From Sciurus carolinensis (Eukaryota > Chordata > Mammalia > Rodentia > Sciuridae): a stretch of DNA of 64,000 nucleotides. Shown piece after piece: positions 1 to 11,670 of the stretch. Numbering within the stretch: position 1 is the stretch's first letter; each line of letters opens with the position of its first letter. The position numbers and the translations under genes are program-made. The notes beneath the pieces were generated by a model. It had not been told where the DNA came from. It searched no databases and saw only the letters and a program-made list of their open reading frames with translations. The DNA lies in assembly GCF_902686445.1 (NCBI RefSeq), contig NC_062232.1, positions 16,412,897-16,476,896 on the forward strand. Direction: 5' to 3'.

Positions 1-108
1 GGAAAGAAATCAACCAGTTGAAACAGGGGAAGGAAGATCCCAGAGAAAAAGTTTTGTAACTAAAACCCAAGCAATGAAATGCGGAATCAAAATAAAAGAA
101 CTCAAGGG

Positions 109-200
109 CTAGGAATGTAGCTCAGTGGTAGAGCTCTTGCCTTGCACACACAAGGCCATGTGTTCCATCCCCAGTACTACAAAAAATAAAAAAAGAAGGA
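109..200 (+). mobile_element. ID SINE (tRNA-derived, sciurid type)
   Basis: The element reads gggctaggaatgtagctcag with an A-box-like start, a degenerate B box (tgttccatccccag) and a short A-rich tail. It is a diverged single ID unit. Confidence 0.85.
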
Positions 201-615
201 GCTCAAAAATGACCCTGCAAGGGTGAAACAACTGATGGTGAATACTGTGTCCATATAAATTTAGAACTAACACTATACAGTTGTGGAAATTACAATTATA
301 GAAAAGAATGCATATTTCACTTTAGTGAAAAAGAATGAAAAATTAAAGGTAGATTTTCTATTTACAGCAAGAGTGGACTAACTTCTTGCTTTGAAAGTAT
401 TAGATAGCTACCAATGCAATGAGGACTTGAGAGCCAAGAAAAAAAGAAATGAGAAATACACAGAAATGAGACCAAAATTCAGTGTTGTTTTTCCCTTCAA
501 GTCATTTACAATTTTAAAGCAGTAGTTGAAAAGCTGGGAAGCTTGGTAAAAAAAAGTGATGACTCATAGACAGGAACTGTGCAGTGTTTCCAATAGTCTC
601 AAAGGGATAGGGAGG

Positions 616-816
616 TGCTATGGTTCGAAAGTCCCCTCCAAAATTCATGTTGAATGTAATTGCTTTTTTAACAGTATTAAGAGGTGAGGCCTTTAAGAGG
701 GCAGTTAGGTTCATGAGGGTTCTACCCTTACCAATAGACCAACACCATGATCACCATGATCATCACAAGAGTGGATTAGTTGTTGTGAGTTTGGAACTTG
801 TATTCATTCATATACA

Positions 817-879
<63 letters not shown>

Positions 880-1078
880 CTCCATCTATCTCTATCTCTC
901 CCCCTTCCTCCATATGATACCCTCCACTGTGTTATCACAGCAACAAGGCCCTCACCAGATGTAGCCTTTCATTCTACTTCTCAGCTTCTAGGATCATGAG
1001 CCAAATAAACTTCTATTGTTTATAAATTACCCAGTCTGTGGTATTTTGTCATAGCAGTGGAAAACGGACTAAGAAAAT
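616..1078 (+). mobile_element. Solo LTR, MaLR (MST-like)
   Basis: It starts tgctatggttcgaaagtccc and ends near acccagtctgtggtattt and aaacggactaag, which is the known MST LTR outline. A ctctctct expansion at about 819-880 sits where the consensus is naturally CT-rich. No internal retroviral genes flank it. Confidence 0.7.
819..880 (+). repeat. (CT)n microsatellite inside an LTR
   Basis: About 60 bp of CT dinucleotides with one ctttct interruption. It produces a meaningless Ser-Leu repeat in one forward frame. Confidence 0.95.
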
Positions 1079-1533
1079 TAGTGCCAATAAGTAGGGTTCT
1101 TTCTATAACAAATATTTTAATATTTTTTTAAAAACTAAAAAAAAGAGTCAAAAATTGCAAGGATATAGAGGATTAGAATAGTGTAATCAACAAGTTCAAT
1201 TTTATTTACAAGTGTATACATATATAGGGTAAAATATACATTATAAGTCTATTATATTCCCCCACAAATTATTATGCTTTGTCTAAAAAGAAAACCTTAA
1301 AAACTCTAAAAATTACAGAGGTTGTACTGGTTATACTTTGAACACAAACCACTAAAGAGATTAATAATATTTTTACTATTTGGAATTTAAACACTACTGT
1401 AAAGAAGAACTCAAACCTGATATGCAAAACATCTAGAGTTATAAAAAAGAACAATTCAAATGCAATGGGGCAGAGTTGTAAAACAAAGGAAATATATAAC
1501 TTTCAAAATTTTCCTTTAAAAAGAAATGAAAAT

Positions 1534-1646
1534 AGGGCTGGGGATATAGCTCAGTTGGTAGAGTGCCTACCTCGCAAGCACAAGGCCCTGGGTTCAATCC
1601 CCAGCACCGCAAAAAAAAAAAAAAAAAAAAAAAGAAAAAAAAGAAA
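1534..1646 (+). mobile_element. ID SINE with intact target-site duplication
   Basis: A near-consensus ID unit (gggctggggatatagctcag, ggttcaatccccag) is followed by a long A-tail. The flank aagaaatgaaaata occurs on both sides (about 1520-1533 and 1653-1666), so the insertion looks fairly recent. Confidence 0.9.
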
Positions 1647-1958
1647 AAAGAAAGAAATGAAAATAATTGAACCATGAAATATAAGACATTTTAATTAGAA
1701 AACAAAATAAACTCAAACAGGAAAAGAAAATTAGTAACAATGAAAGAATAAATTAATAGAAACCCAAAAAACATAGAGAACAAAAAGCAGTTTCTTTGAT
1801 AATATTAAAAAATAACTAAACCTCTGAAAGTCTGTTTAAACAATGAGAGAAAATAAAACATACTCATGAGAAAGGAAATATAACCAGAAATGCATGAGAA
1901 TAAGAAAATAAAACACTATAGTGTTTGTCTCTATGACAATAAATTGTAAACCTAGAAG

Positions 1959-2138
1959 AGTGATTCTCAACCTTGGCTACCCTTTGTGATCATCTGAGAA
2001 GCTTGAAAAATTACTCACTCCTAAGACCTGTCCTCAGAGACTCTAATTTAATTGGTCTGGGGTGTGGCCTGGGCTCTGAGAAGTTAGAAAGCTGCCCTAT
2101 ATAATTGTGATGTTCAACAGAAATCAAAAGCCACTGAA
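1959..2138 (+). mobile_element. MER5A-like hAT-Charlie DNA element
   Basis: It begins agtgattctcaaccttggct and its end pairs with that start, as in the non-autonomous MER5A family. The internal segment agagactctaatttaattgg also matches the remembered consensus. Confidence 0.65.
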
Positions 2139-2164
2139 TTCTTAGAAGAGCTTGGAACATGTGG

Positions 2165-2702
2165 TTGATTGACCAGCAGCATCAGCATCACCAGGGAACT
2201 TGCAAGAAATGCAGAATCACAGGCCCTACTCCACTGATATGGTTTGGATAAGTGGCCCCCAAAGGTCCATGATGTTAGACTTGGCTCCCAGCATGGTGAT
2301 ATTGAGGTGGTGGGACCTTTAAGAGGTGGGGCCTACTAGGGGTCTTAAGATGATGAGGAGGTCATTGCAAGCATCACCTTAGGGGGATAATGAGGCCTCA
2401 GTCCCTTCCTCTTCCTCTTTTGCTCCCTGGCCATGAAGTAAGTGGCTCTGCTCCACCACATCTCCCACAATGATAGCTGCTTTGCCACAGGCCTAAAAGA
2501 AACAGGGCCAAACAATAATGGACTGGAACCTCCATAATTGTGAACCAAAATAAACCTTTTCTCTTTATAAGTTGATTATCTCAGGTATTTGTTATAGTGA
2601 TGAAAAGCTAACTAATAAACCCACTGAATTAGAAATGACACTTTCACAATATCTCACGGGTGAGACATATGTACACTAATATTTGAGAAGTACTGACCTA
2701 GA
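2165..2702 (-). mobile_element. MER20 hAT element split by a MaLR LTR
   Basis: The left part (2165-2234) reads ccagcagcatcagcatcacc and the right part (2620-2702) resumes at cactgaattagaaatgacac and ends in tttgagaagtactg. The two join into a single MER20-type sequence once the LTR is removed. Confidence 0.65.
2235..2619 (+). mobile_element. Solo LTR, MaLR family, inside a MER20
   Basis: It begins tgatatggtttggataagtg and ends with ggtatttgttatag and gctaactaataa, a typical mammalian MaLR LTR form with an AATAAA region. A 5-bp flank (tccac at 2230-2234, cccac at 2620-2624) serves as an imperfect target-site duplication. Confidence 0.65.
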
Positions 2703-2999
2703 GAAAATGATTTACAAAGGAAATATAGATACAAAAATTTAAGAAGAAAAGCTGACATCACAATTAATATAGAGGAGATCAGGAAAAAAAAAGACCTACC
2801 ATTTATAAAGAGGTATCAGACTCAAATGCTTTCACAACTGAGTTTTGATTAATCATTAAAAATCAGAAAATGCCTCTCATTTTTAAACTATTCCAGAGTA
2901 TAGAAAAATTTTCAAGTTTTTCTTATAAAACTAAAGTTACATTAATATTTGAACCTGATAACAATAGTACAAAATGAGAAAACATTAGAATTATAAACA

Positions 3000-5015
3000 T
3001 AGATATAAAAACTCTAAATAAAATGCTAACCCATTTAAGCAACAGTATAGTTAAAGAACCATAAAATTTGCCTAAGTAGGGTACTTTGATCTTAGAAACT
3101 TAGTATGGTTTAACCTTGGAAAAAATCTATCAGTGTAATCCAATGTACTTATCAACAGAGAAAATCAAGTAATTTTAGCTATAGGTGGCTAAAAGATATT
3201 TGATAATATTGGTCATTTCTAATAAGATCTCTAAAATAATGAAAGAACCTATCTAACCTTGGTAAATGTTATTTTCCAACACCAACATTATATTAAATGG
3301 TTAAATACTGAAGTATTGCCATTAAAATCAGAAATGATACGGAAATACCTACTATAATATGTACTAGTCAGCAATGTTTTAGAAGTTCTAACTGATATAA
3401 AACACAAAATGGAAATCATTGACATCTTTTTTCTGATATGACTGCACACACAGAAATTCAGAAGACTCCTAAAGTATAATTAGAATTGGGAAGATAATGT
3501 GGTAGATTGTGTACATTAAAAATATACATAAACCAATAGCTTTTCTCTATACTCTAGCAGTATCTAGGCATCTACAAAAATTTATCCTGTACTTGTGAAA
3601 AGTATATGACCTATATGATGAAAGCAAAACTATTTCATGAAGGACTATAAAATAAAACTAAAATAAATGTAGAAACATGGATGTGAGAATAATATGATGA
3701 AAACATCAAGCTCAATTTAATATTAAAAATTCATGCAATTTCAATTTTAAAAATCCCAGTAAGTCTTTTAAGGGAAACTGGGTTAAATTATTTTAATATT
3801 CTTATGGAAGAATAAATGTAAAGAAAACTATGAAAAAGAAAAGAACTGAAGATGGACTTACTTTTTTTTTTTTTTTTTTTTGTGGTGCTGGGGATAGAAC
3901 CCAGGGCTTTGTGCATGCAAGGCAAGCACTCTACCAACTGAGTTACATCCCCAGCCCTGGACTTGCTTTTTGGTATTAAAATTCACCAGAGTACTGTAAA
4001 ACAGTATGACATCAGCAGAACAACAACAAATAAATCAGCAAAATAAAATAGATGTCAGAAATAAATCCAAGGATATACATAAAGTGTCATTTCAGTTCAT
4101 GGCGGTAAAGGATGACTTACTGCATAAACAGCATTCTAATAATTGGCTCTCTGTCCAAGAGAAAAGAGAAACGAGACCCCTTACCAAACAACATATACCA
4201 AAAACATTTAATTGTATAAAAATCCAAACAAAATTAAAATAATAAAAATATCAGAAGAAAACCTAAGCACACATTTGTAGAATCTTGGAGTAGAGATGAT
4301 CTTTTTAACCAGGACGAGAGTTATAAAGGAAAAATATAAACATATTTGAACACACAAATATTAAAGATTTTATGTATCAAAAGATTGTATAAACAGTAAC
4401 AAGATAAATCAGACTATAAAAATGGGCAGCAAATGTATTAGAAAGTTAATAGGCCTTACAAAAGATTCCCAATAGAAAATGGAGCACAGAACTTGAACAA
4501 TTTCTCAAGAGACAACACAAAGAACTATCAGATATATAAAAGTATTAAACTCTACTCAAAGTCCAGTCAAAACAAATTCAATGACAACATATTATTTGTT
4601 TAACCTGTGAAATCGGCCGTAACACCCACTGTAAGACCAAGGGGAATGGATCCTCCCATATATTGCTGGAGAAGTGTGAATTGATTTAATCCTAGTAATT
4701 TATCATCAGCACCTGCTATGCATCTCTCTATTCTAGGTGAACAGCAACAAAAAGAACAGACAAAAATCTCTGCATTCCTGGAATTTACATTCCAGCAGAA
4801 AATAATTTGGTAATATCTAGTAACATTTTTAAAATAGCACTTGATTTTTCACATCTTGGGGGAAGCCATTCTACAGAAATCAAAGCACAAATACAAAGGA
4901 TTATATGTACAAGGATAGTCACTCCAGCCTTCTTGTAGTGGCAGAAAACTGAAAACTACCTAAATGTCCATCAAAAGAGTACTGGTTGACTGAATTATGG
5001 TAGGTTCAATCTGTA
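3000..5015 (+). mobile_element. Degraded L1 fragment (ORF2 region)
   Basis: Phrases characteristic of L1 ORF2 DNA appear in order: aaaatctatcagtgtaatcc, a later stretch around tgggcagcaaatgtattag, and tggcagaaaactgaaaacta followed by cctaaatgtccatc near 4.95 kb. Stops and indels break all frames. An ID SINE lies inside. Confidence 0.55.
3862..3957 (-). mobile_element. ID SINE
   Basis: A reversed ID unit with a 20-bp T-run at its left edge. Flanks gatggacttactt and ctggacttgctt are a mutated target-site duplication. Confidence 0.88.
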
Positions 5016-5320
5016 TTCCCTTACTGAAGAAAATGAGATTGAGTTTGGCCTACTGACCCAGAGGAATGAACATATTAAGTGACTTGTAAAGATAAATAAT
5101 CTCATTTTAAAATCCTTTAAGCTTTCTCGGGGTGTCTCTTTATATAGGTTTATATGAGCATGAAGGGAAGATCTACCATCTGTTAACTATGATTACCTCA
5201 AGAAAATAAGCTTGGAGGAAGTATGGGGGTGAGATCATTTTTTCTTTATACTTACTTGTATAACATTTGTTCCAATAACACATATTTTGCAGCTGAAGAA
5301 ATCTAATAAAATTAAAATTC

Positions 5321-5500
5321 CCTGGTTATAGTGGTGCATACCTATAATTCCAGCAACTCAGAAGGCTGAGGCAGGAGGATCACAAGCTTGAGGCCAGCTT
5401 TAGCAACTTAGCTAGACCATGTTCTCAAAAAAATAAAAAGGGCTGGGGTTGTAGCTCAGTGGCAAAGCACCCCTGGGTTCAAATTTTAACCCCTGGGTTA
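5321..5500 (+). mobile_element. B1-ID composite SINE
   Basis: A 7SL-type left half (ggtggtgcat-like start, ggaggatcacaagcttgagg) is joined through an A-rich linker to an ID right half (gggctggggttgtagctcag). The tail is duplicated around aacccctgggtt. Confidence 0.85.
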
Positions 5501-5919
5501 AAATTAAAAATTTAAAACTCAGTAAAGACATTTTTAAAAGGATAGTAATAGTCCAGGTTACTATGGGGTTGAGGGGGAAAGTATTTTACTTTCTTCTTTG
5601 TATCCTTCTATATTTTCCATATTCTCTCCAAAAGAATATGCATTTCAGAGAACTGTTTAAAGGCAACCAATAGATTTGGTAATACACTTGATGTTGAAAA
5701 GAAAATCGTCACAGAATGGAATCAATGCTGAGGTTACAAGTCAGATAAAAGACTTAAGTGTATAGACTAAGATCACAAGAGAACAATTTCTTGAATAAAA
5801 GTGGCATTGTGAAAGATCATTTTTTTCAAATTTTTGTTACAAAAGCATGCGATAAAATTAACTTGTAAGACCTCCATCTTTGTATAGCTGTAAATTTGCC
5901 CTTCAAAAATTATTTTTAA

Positions 5920-6042
5920 ATTTTTTTTGCCATTTTTTTTTTAGTTGACGGACCTTTATTTTTATGTGGTGCTGAGAATCAAACCCAGTGCCTCACACAT
6001 GCTAGGCAAGTGCTCTACCACTGAGCCACAATCCCAGCCCCC
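5920..6042 (-). mobile_element. Long-tailed ID SINE
   Basis: A reversed ID unit carries the extra 3' segment gttgacggacctttattttt that recurs in other long ID copies of this window. Confidence 0.85.
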
Positions 6043-7469
6043 CAAAATTACTTTTCTGAAAAATAACCAAAGCATGCTGCTTGGGAGAAATAGCAACTAA
6101 ACCTTTGAAAATCTGTTACAACTACCACTTCAGGAGAGAGCAGTTTAAAAATCATTAGGAGGAAGATGGACACAAAATAAACAAGGCTGAAGTGGAGGAG
6201 AATCTCACATTTTGCTACCGTTCTAATCATAAGAGGACAACCTAGAATTGGACTAACCTATATTAGGATGGAATAAGGCAACTCTTTTCCACCTTTTCCT
6301 GTGTTACATCCTTGGACAGCTGTGGAGGATGCTCCATTTCTCTGGTAAGAGACCGAACCAGTCTCTTTTAAGCTCATGGAGGAGTGGCAGGTAGGATCCC
6401 TGCCTTTAAGTGACTGACTGCTATCAGTCAAAGCCTACACTGAGGGGAAATAAACTGGAGGTAGACCTATTTCCACCTCTGGGGCTCCCAATTCAGCTTT
6501 ACTAGCAAAAGTCACACGTTAAACTGGTGGTTTTTTGTGTCTGTTTTCAATGTAGTTAGAACCCAGAGGGGAGGACAGATATTAAAACCTCCAAAACCTC
6601 AACAGATAACTTTGCAATACTTCCCCATATTTCAAAGAATCTCAAGTAAAAGGAAATGGGTTCTGCATTTAAAGTCAATCACGAGCATGGGCATTCAAAA
6701 ATCAATCTCTTGGAAAACAAAATAATTAATACAGGTCTAGTTAACTATTGTATAATTTTGGCCAATGTGTTTAGATATTTCTGTGGTAATTTACATAGCT
6801 AAATGCTATCTGGAATTCCTAAGTAGGTTTTCAGAAACAAAGCATCCCTAGTGGCTTTAAGCTACTCGTGGCTTTCTTTATGCAGTGGTATTCATCAATA
6901 TCAGCAAGACAAGTGATATAGGAGGCGATGGAATGGAAGAAATCAAGTAAAGTAAAACGATTCTTGATTTTGACCTCAAATTTGATGGACTAAGTATTTC
7001 CATCTTGGAGGTCAGGAAGCAATTTTAAAATCCGAGTAGGTACAGATGCCATGCCTGATATGCAATAATAATGGTTACCTTGGTGCAAGAAGTGCTAATC
7101 AAGGGTTTGCACCACTTCTAGATTGTAAGAAGGATTTATTAACTGTTATCTGAGTCTCATTTAAACATGGATGTGGATGCATATGTGTGTGTGTGTCTCC
7201 TGTCTATAGCCAACACTCCACTAGGGTAACTTAAAACAAAATAGTAATTTATTTACAACGATAGCAAAGATGTCAAAAATAACAGGAACAATATATAACA
7301 AATCCAAGAATTATTTTATGAAAAAGGCAAACAATATATACATGAAACAAAAGATAAAAACAAGTAAAATTCATAGGGCAAACTTAATTTTGACCTTATC
7401 TAAAAAGCTGCAGAATGTGGCAAAATGAATTTTGGATTTGAATTACTTAAGTAATCCTGGGCCAATTAA

Positions 7470-7492
7470 ACACACACACACACACACACACC
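7470..7492 (+). repeat. (CA)n microsatellite
   Basis: Eleven CA units in a row. Confidence 0.95.
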
Positions 7493-7778
7493 TTTTTTCT
7501 CTTATACTTGTCAAATTCTCCTCTGAATTCAATTTACCTTTGAGGAATGCAACTGTGGGAGTGTATTAGAATACTTAGGAAGTGTAGTCTATTTACATGT
7601 TTGTGCACTAAAGAATATATTTACTGGCAGTCTCACACCTTAACGGTAAACTGAAGGTAGGAAACTTTCTGGTCCTATTTCACTTTCACCATTTATTTCT
7701 GGTTGCTTTGTGATTTTTCTCATTTACCACCCAAAATGTTATGCCAGCGATCCTTTAAGTTCCTCAAGTGCTCTAAAA

Positions 7779-7958
7779 TAGTGTTTTCCAAACTTGATTT
7801 GAGCATGCGACAATTACTCGGGGAACATGTTACTAGATCACTGGGCCCCACACCCAGTTTCCCAGTCCAAGGGGAACTGGGTAGGGCTGAGAATTTGCAT
7901 CTTTATTGAAGTCCCACCATGCTGCCAGCACTGCCAAGTCATACTTTAGAAACCACTG
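7779..7958 (+). mobile_element. MER20-like hAT element with 8-bp TSD
   Basis: The ends are tagtgttttccaaacttga and tactttagaaaccactg, an inverted pair. The flanks ctctaaaa and ctctgaaa form a 7-of-8 target-site duplication of the size expected for hAT elements. The inside includes gagaatttgcatctttat. Confidence 0.7.
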
Positions 7959-8819
7959 CTCTGAAATATCACCCCTTTTAAGGTTTTGATGGTCATGCTT
8001 CTCCCTACATGAATCCTAGAATTTGTGGGAAATTAAAAAAATTGCTAATACTGAGATTCCCAAAGAATAGAGCAACATGTTACTTGACTGGTCAGGACCA
8101 TAGTTGGATTAGATGTCATTTGTCAGGCACTCTATTACAACAAAGTTTTTTCAGCATGGTCTGGTTTTGTTGCATTTATAGCTCTGGACAGTGATGGTCA
8201 TCACATTCTCTTGGTCATTTATCTCAAGTTTTGGTGGTTTACTGTTTCACCTATTAGGTCAATGTTTTGCTCCTACAGTTGAACTGCAGAATCTCGCCTT
8301 CAAAAATCAAAGGTGTCACAAATCTCTTTCAATTTCTGAAAACTTTTCCCTAACTTCTAATTTTTACTATGACAATGGCCATCCTCTACTGTGTCAGCAT
8401 CTACTAGAACCCTACAAACTGGGCACAGAGGGGTAACTTGAGGGCAGGGCTTCTATCGTGGAGTGGATAGCAGTCCCCACTGATTAAATGTGCTGTGGAT
8501 TGATACTGAAATGAACTTTAAGTGCTCTCAAAACCCACTTTACGCATGGGTAATTTATATCAGGGGAATTGGAGATGCTAATAAAACAAATCCTTTATGA
8601 AGATAAAAGAAAAAATGAATTTCAAGGACATGCTCATCAAAGGACTCACCAATCACCTCTTAACTTCTCTGAAATATTACTTGCAAATTCACAGGACTGA
8701 AATATTATCAGTTTGCATCCGAGTCACAAAATTCAAAGCAATCAAGCATTTTGCATTCCACTGCTGCATAAAAGGGAATTAAGAAATGGGGGGATGAAAA
8801 TAATCCACTGCTTTTGATG

Positions 8820-8825
8820 TTTATT
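8820..8825 (-). terminator. ZFX: Candidate ZFX poly(A) signal AATAAA
   Basis: On the minus strand, AATAAA is followed within about 15-25 bases by a CA-containing stretch and then T-rich sequence, the usual arrangement of a cleavage site. It lies at the lower edge of the repeat-free block after the stop codon. The assignment rests on position and context only. Confidence 0.35.
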
Positions 8826-10758
8826 AGGTTTACAAAAACTGTACATTTTTTTTTTTCCTTAAGAAAAAGCATTAACTTAGTACTGGTATCAAATAGACTA
8901 AACATTCATTAACAGGAAAATATTCTGATTTTTATTTTTGCACGTTATTCTCAAGTACACAATTACAATAATGTCACACATCCCTATATGATTTTCTTTT
9001 TATGTATTTTACTTTTTTTACAAAGTATACAGAGGGAGGGACATACAATATTTAATAGGATATTTCTACAGAACAATAACTTATATTATGTCCTTGTAAA
9101 AATCTGTACCTCTTTAAAACATTTAACTGAAACATCCATTTTTTAGCTTTGCTAATCAAATTGTTTTAAGAATTAAAACTAGGTTGTAACTAATGTCAGT
9201 ACATAACAGTGACTACAATTTCATTTTCTCTTTATACAGACAAATACATTTTATATTCACTTGACCAAACCCTTAAATACCTTTTAAAGGCTTCAATATT
9301 GTGCTTTAAAAAGAAAAGAACTGTGTATGATTCCAGATTATGTAAAGAGAAATATAAAGTGTGTAAAGTGTTGTGTTCTTTATCTTTCAGTTTATTTAAA
9401 AAAATATAGTTAAATGACCCAATCATTTATATTTTCTGTAATAATTTTACAGGATGTTCTAAAATTAATAAATTTCTATTTTAAGTGTTTTACATTATTT
9501 CTGGGGAAAATAAAAATTAAGGGAGATTTTAAAGGTTCTCACAAAAAAACAGACAGAGCTTTCAAGAACAGTAGGGCAATGAATGACAGAATTGTAAGTT
9601 ACTTTTTTAAAAAGCATGTTATGGAGGCCGACAGGACACAGGCATTCCCTATGGGGCAGGCTAGAGAAACCCATGCCTTGACTTTGACTGCATTTAGGCT
9701 GGAGTTCACATGAGCCTAAAGCACTTGATTCAGAACTAGCCTAAATCAATCTCACACTTCAGGGGCTTGCCAAACACCGAATATTTAGATTTCTAACCCT
9801 AAAAATATAACTCTTGAATACAAATATTGATGGCAAAGAGAAAGACAAAAGGTAAAAACCTAACGGCACAAAGGGATGGAGCACCATAATGAGGTGGCAA
9901 GGCAGCTATCAAGTGGGAAGAAAATTTCTGAATCTCCCATGATGTGCCAGATCCATGTGCCAACAGCCAATTCCAGGGACCTCCCCACCCCAAACAAAAA
10001 ACTGTTTTCTGTTCTCCAAGAGTCTTAACATAACTAAATTCTAATCAACCAAATTCATTTTATAAATGTTATGACTCCGATTCAGACCTACATGTTAAAA
10101 ATTGCCAACTCTCGAAGAAAAACAAAACTGAAAGACTTGGTGAAGTTCCAAATAAGGCCTCAAACTTTCCTTATGCACTTGGAACACACCTCTATCTTCT
10201 AACCTAAGCCAACTTGAGTGTTAAAAAGTTTTTTAAAAGTTTGCTAACTTTAACTGCCTAAGAACTAACAGAGCAGGCTGAACTTGCCAAGTGTAAGTCA
10301 TAATTAGCACCCGTTCTCTGGTCCATGGAGCCATCACTTCTTCTCTGTCCCCCTCATTTGGTGAGACAGAGCTCTCTCTCTCCAGCTTCTCAGAGAGAAC
10401 TGAGGGAGTCACGTCTGGATATTCATTAGCTTTTCAGAAAAATATAAAGGCATGGAGCTGAAACTGTATGAAAACATTCTATCTAAAAACATCTTAACCT
10501 CTATTTTTTTTTTCAATTACCAAAGATATTTAAAAGAAAATACCTTTACTCTTTAAAAATACTAGTGTCCTTATTTTCCTTCTAATTCTTCACCTGAGTA
10601 GTCTCTCTGAAGAGCATGACTTACAAAATGCTCTCTCATGCATCCCTGGATCTTTCATGTTATTGTAAATTTAATACTTTTCATTATAGATTTTAAACAA
10701 CTACTACTTGGGGTTGTGTGTATAAATATGTAAAATAAGCAATACACACAGATACATG

Positions 10759-10790
10759 TTATATATATGTGTATATATATATATATATAT
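10759..10790 (+). repeat. (TA)n microsatellite in the ZFX 3' UTR
   Basis: Alternating AT/TA with one tgtg interruption. Confidence 0.9.
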
Positions 10791-11670
10791 AATTCAGGGT
10801 ACATTTACATATATAAAGTTGCAAAGATCCTATGAGCCACAAGTTACCTCTAGGAGATTCCAAAATGCAGTCCTCAGTAAATTTCATTTGTAGCACACAA
10901 CCATTCCAAGACAAAGCAGCACTGACAAAATAATCAAAATACAACAGGAGCAAGCAAAATTTTCCAATAAAGTTTTCTAAAAGTTTGCTATGCTAACAAA
11001 AGATGTAAATAGTCCAAAGAAAGCCAAAAAGAAGTATATTTTGTGTGCTAAACAAAATGAAAAGTAAACACGAACCCAGCCACTATTCTTAACTCAGCAA
11101 TGCCAGGGACGCAAAAGCTCAAATGGAAACTTTCATTGTCATATGGTCTGAAAATATTAAACAGAACAAGTAAACCCTTCCACGCTGTGATCATTAGACG
11201 TGACTATAAAATCTCCCATTCATATTCAATGTCTCTGACAATTTTATTGTGAGAAATTTATGGGGAAAAAGAAAATGAGTCAACATGAATACTTTCAGAG
11301 TTACCAATCTAAAGTTACCTTAAGTTAAAAGATCTTAGAAGAGTACCATCAAGGTAGGCAAGGTAAATATTTAAATAAATATAAAACTTCTAAGATAGAA
11401 AAATTCAGTATAGAACCAGGGATTACTTTATTAAAAGCAACTAACTTGTTGCTACCTTTCCCCATTTATTAAACAAACTGAATAGAATTCAGAACACGCT
11501 ACTGAACAAAATGAAAAAAAAAAAAAAAAAAAAGTCAACTAGAAGCAATAATTCTATTTGTACACAGCATAAATCAATATACAGTATTGTATGTGAACAA
11601 GACTGATTGGCTTTAAAATGAATTTCCTGCTTCAAGGCCAGTATCTCTACAAATGTCTGTAGAAGTATTG

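Larger units (their letters stand above)
1..8799. other. Downstream flank of ZFX, repeats only
   Basis: No gene was found here. The stretch contains ID SINEs, two MaLR-type LTRs, MER5A and MER20 hAT elements, and degraded L1 sequence between about 3.0 and 5.0 kb. Parts not covered by these (for example 5.5-5.9, 6.05-7.4 and 8.0-8.8 kb) are AT-rich single-copy-looking DNA in which I recognise nothing. Some of it may be an extended ZFX 3' UTR. Confidence 0.6.
8800..11670 (-). other. ZFX: ZFX 3' UTR (proximal part firm, distal end uncertain)
   Basis: The AT-rich region directly after the TAA stop has no interspersed SINE or LINE over almost 3 kb, unlike the rest of the window, which suggests constraint. 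It contains a 16-bp A-run (T-run in the mRNA) near 11517 and a TA-dinucleotide tract at 10.76 kb. Several minus-strand AATAAA candidates exist (plus-strand tttatt at about 11464, 11428 and 11242). I favour the one at 8820-8825, read as cctaataaacatc, as a main end. The true end was not established and could lie further down. Confidence 0.5.

Noticed and set aside
1534..1646. tRNA gene candidates with A- and B-box sequences (this and all other ID units).
   Set aside because: They are dispersed SINE copies with A-tails and target-site duplications, and they cannot fold into a full cloverleaf with intact acceptor stem.
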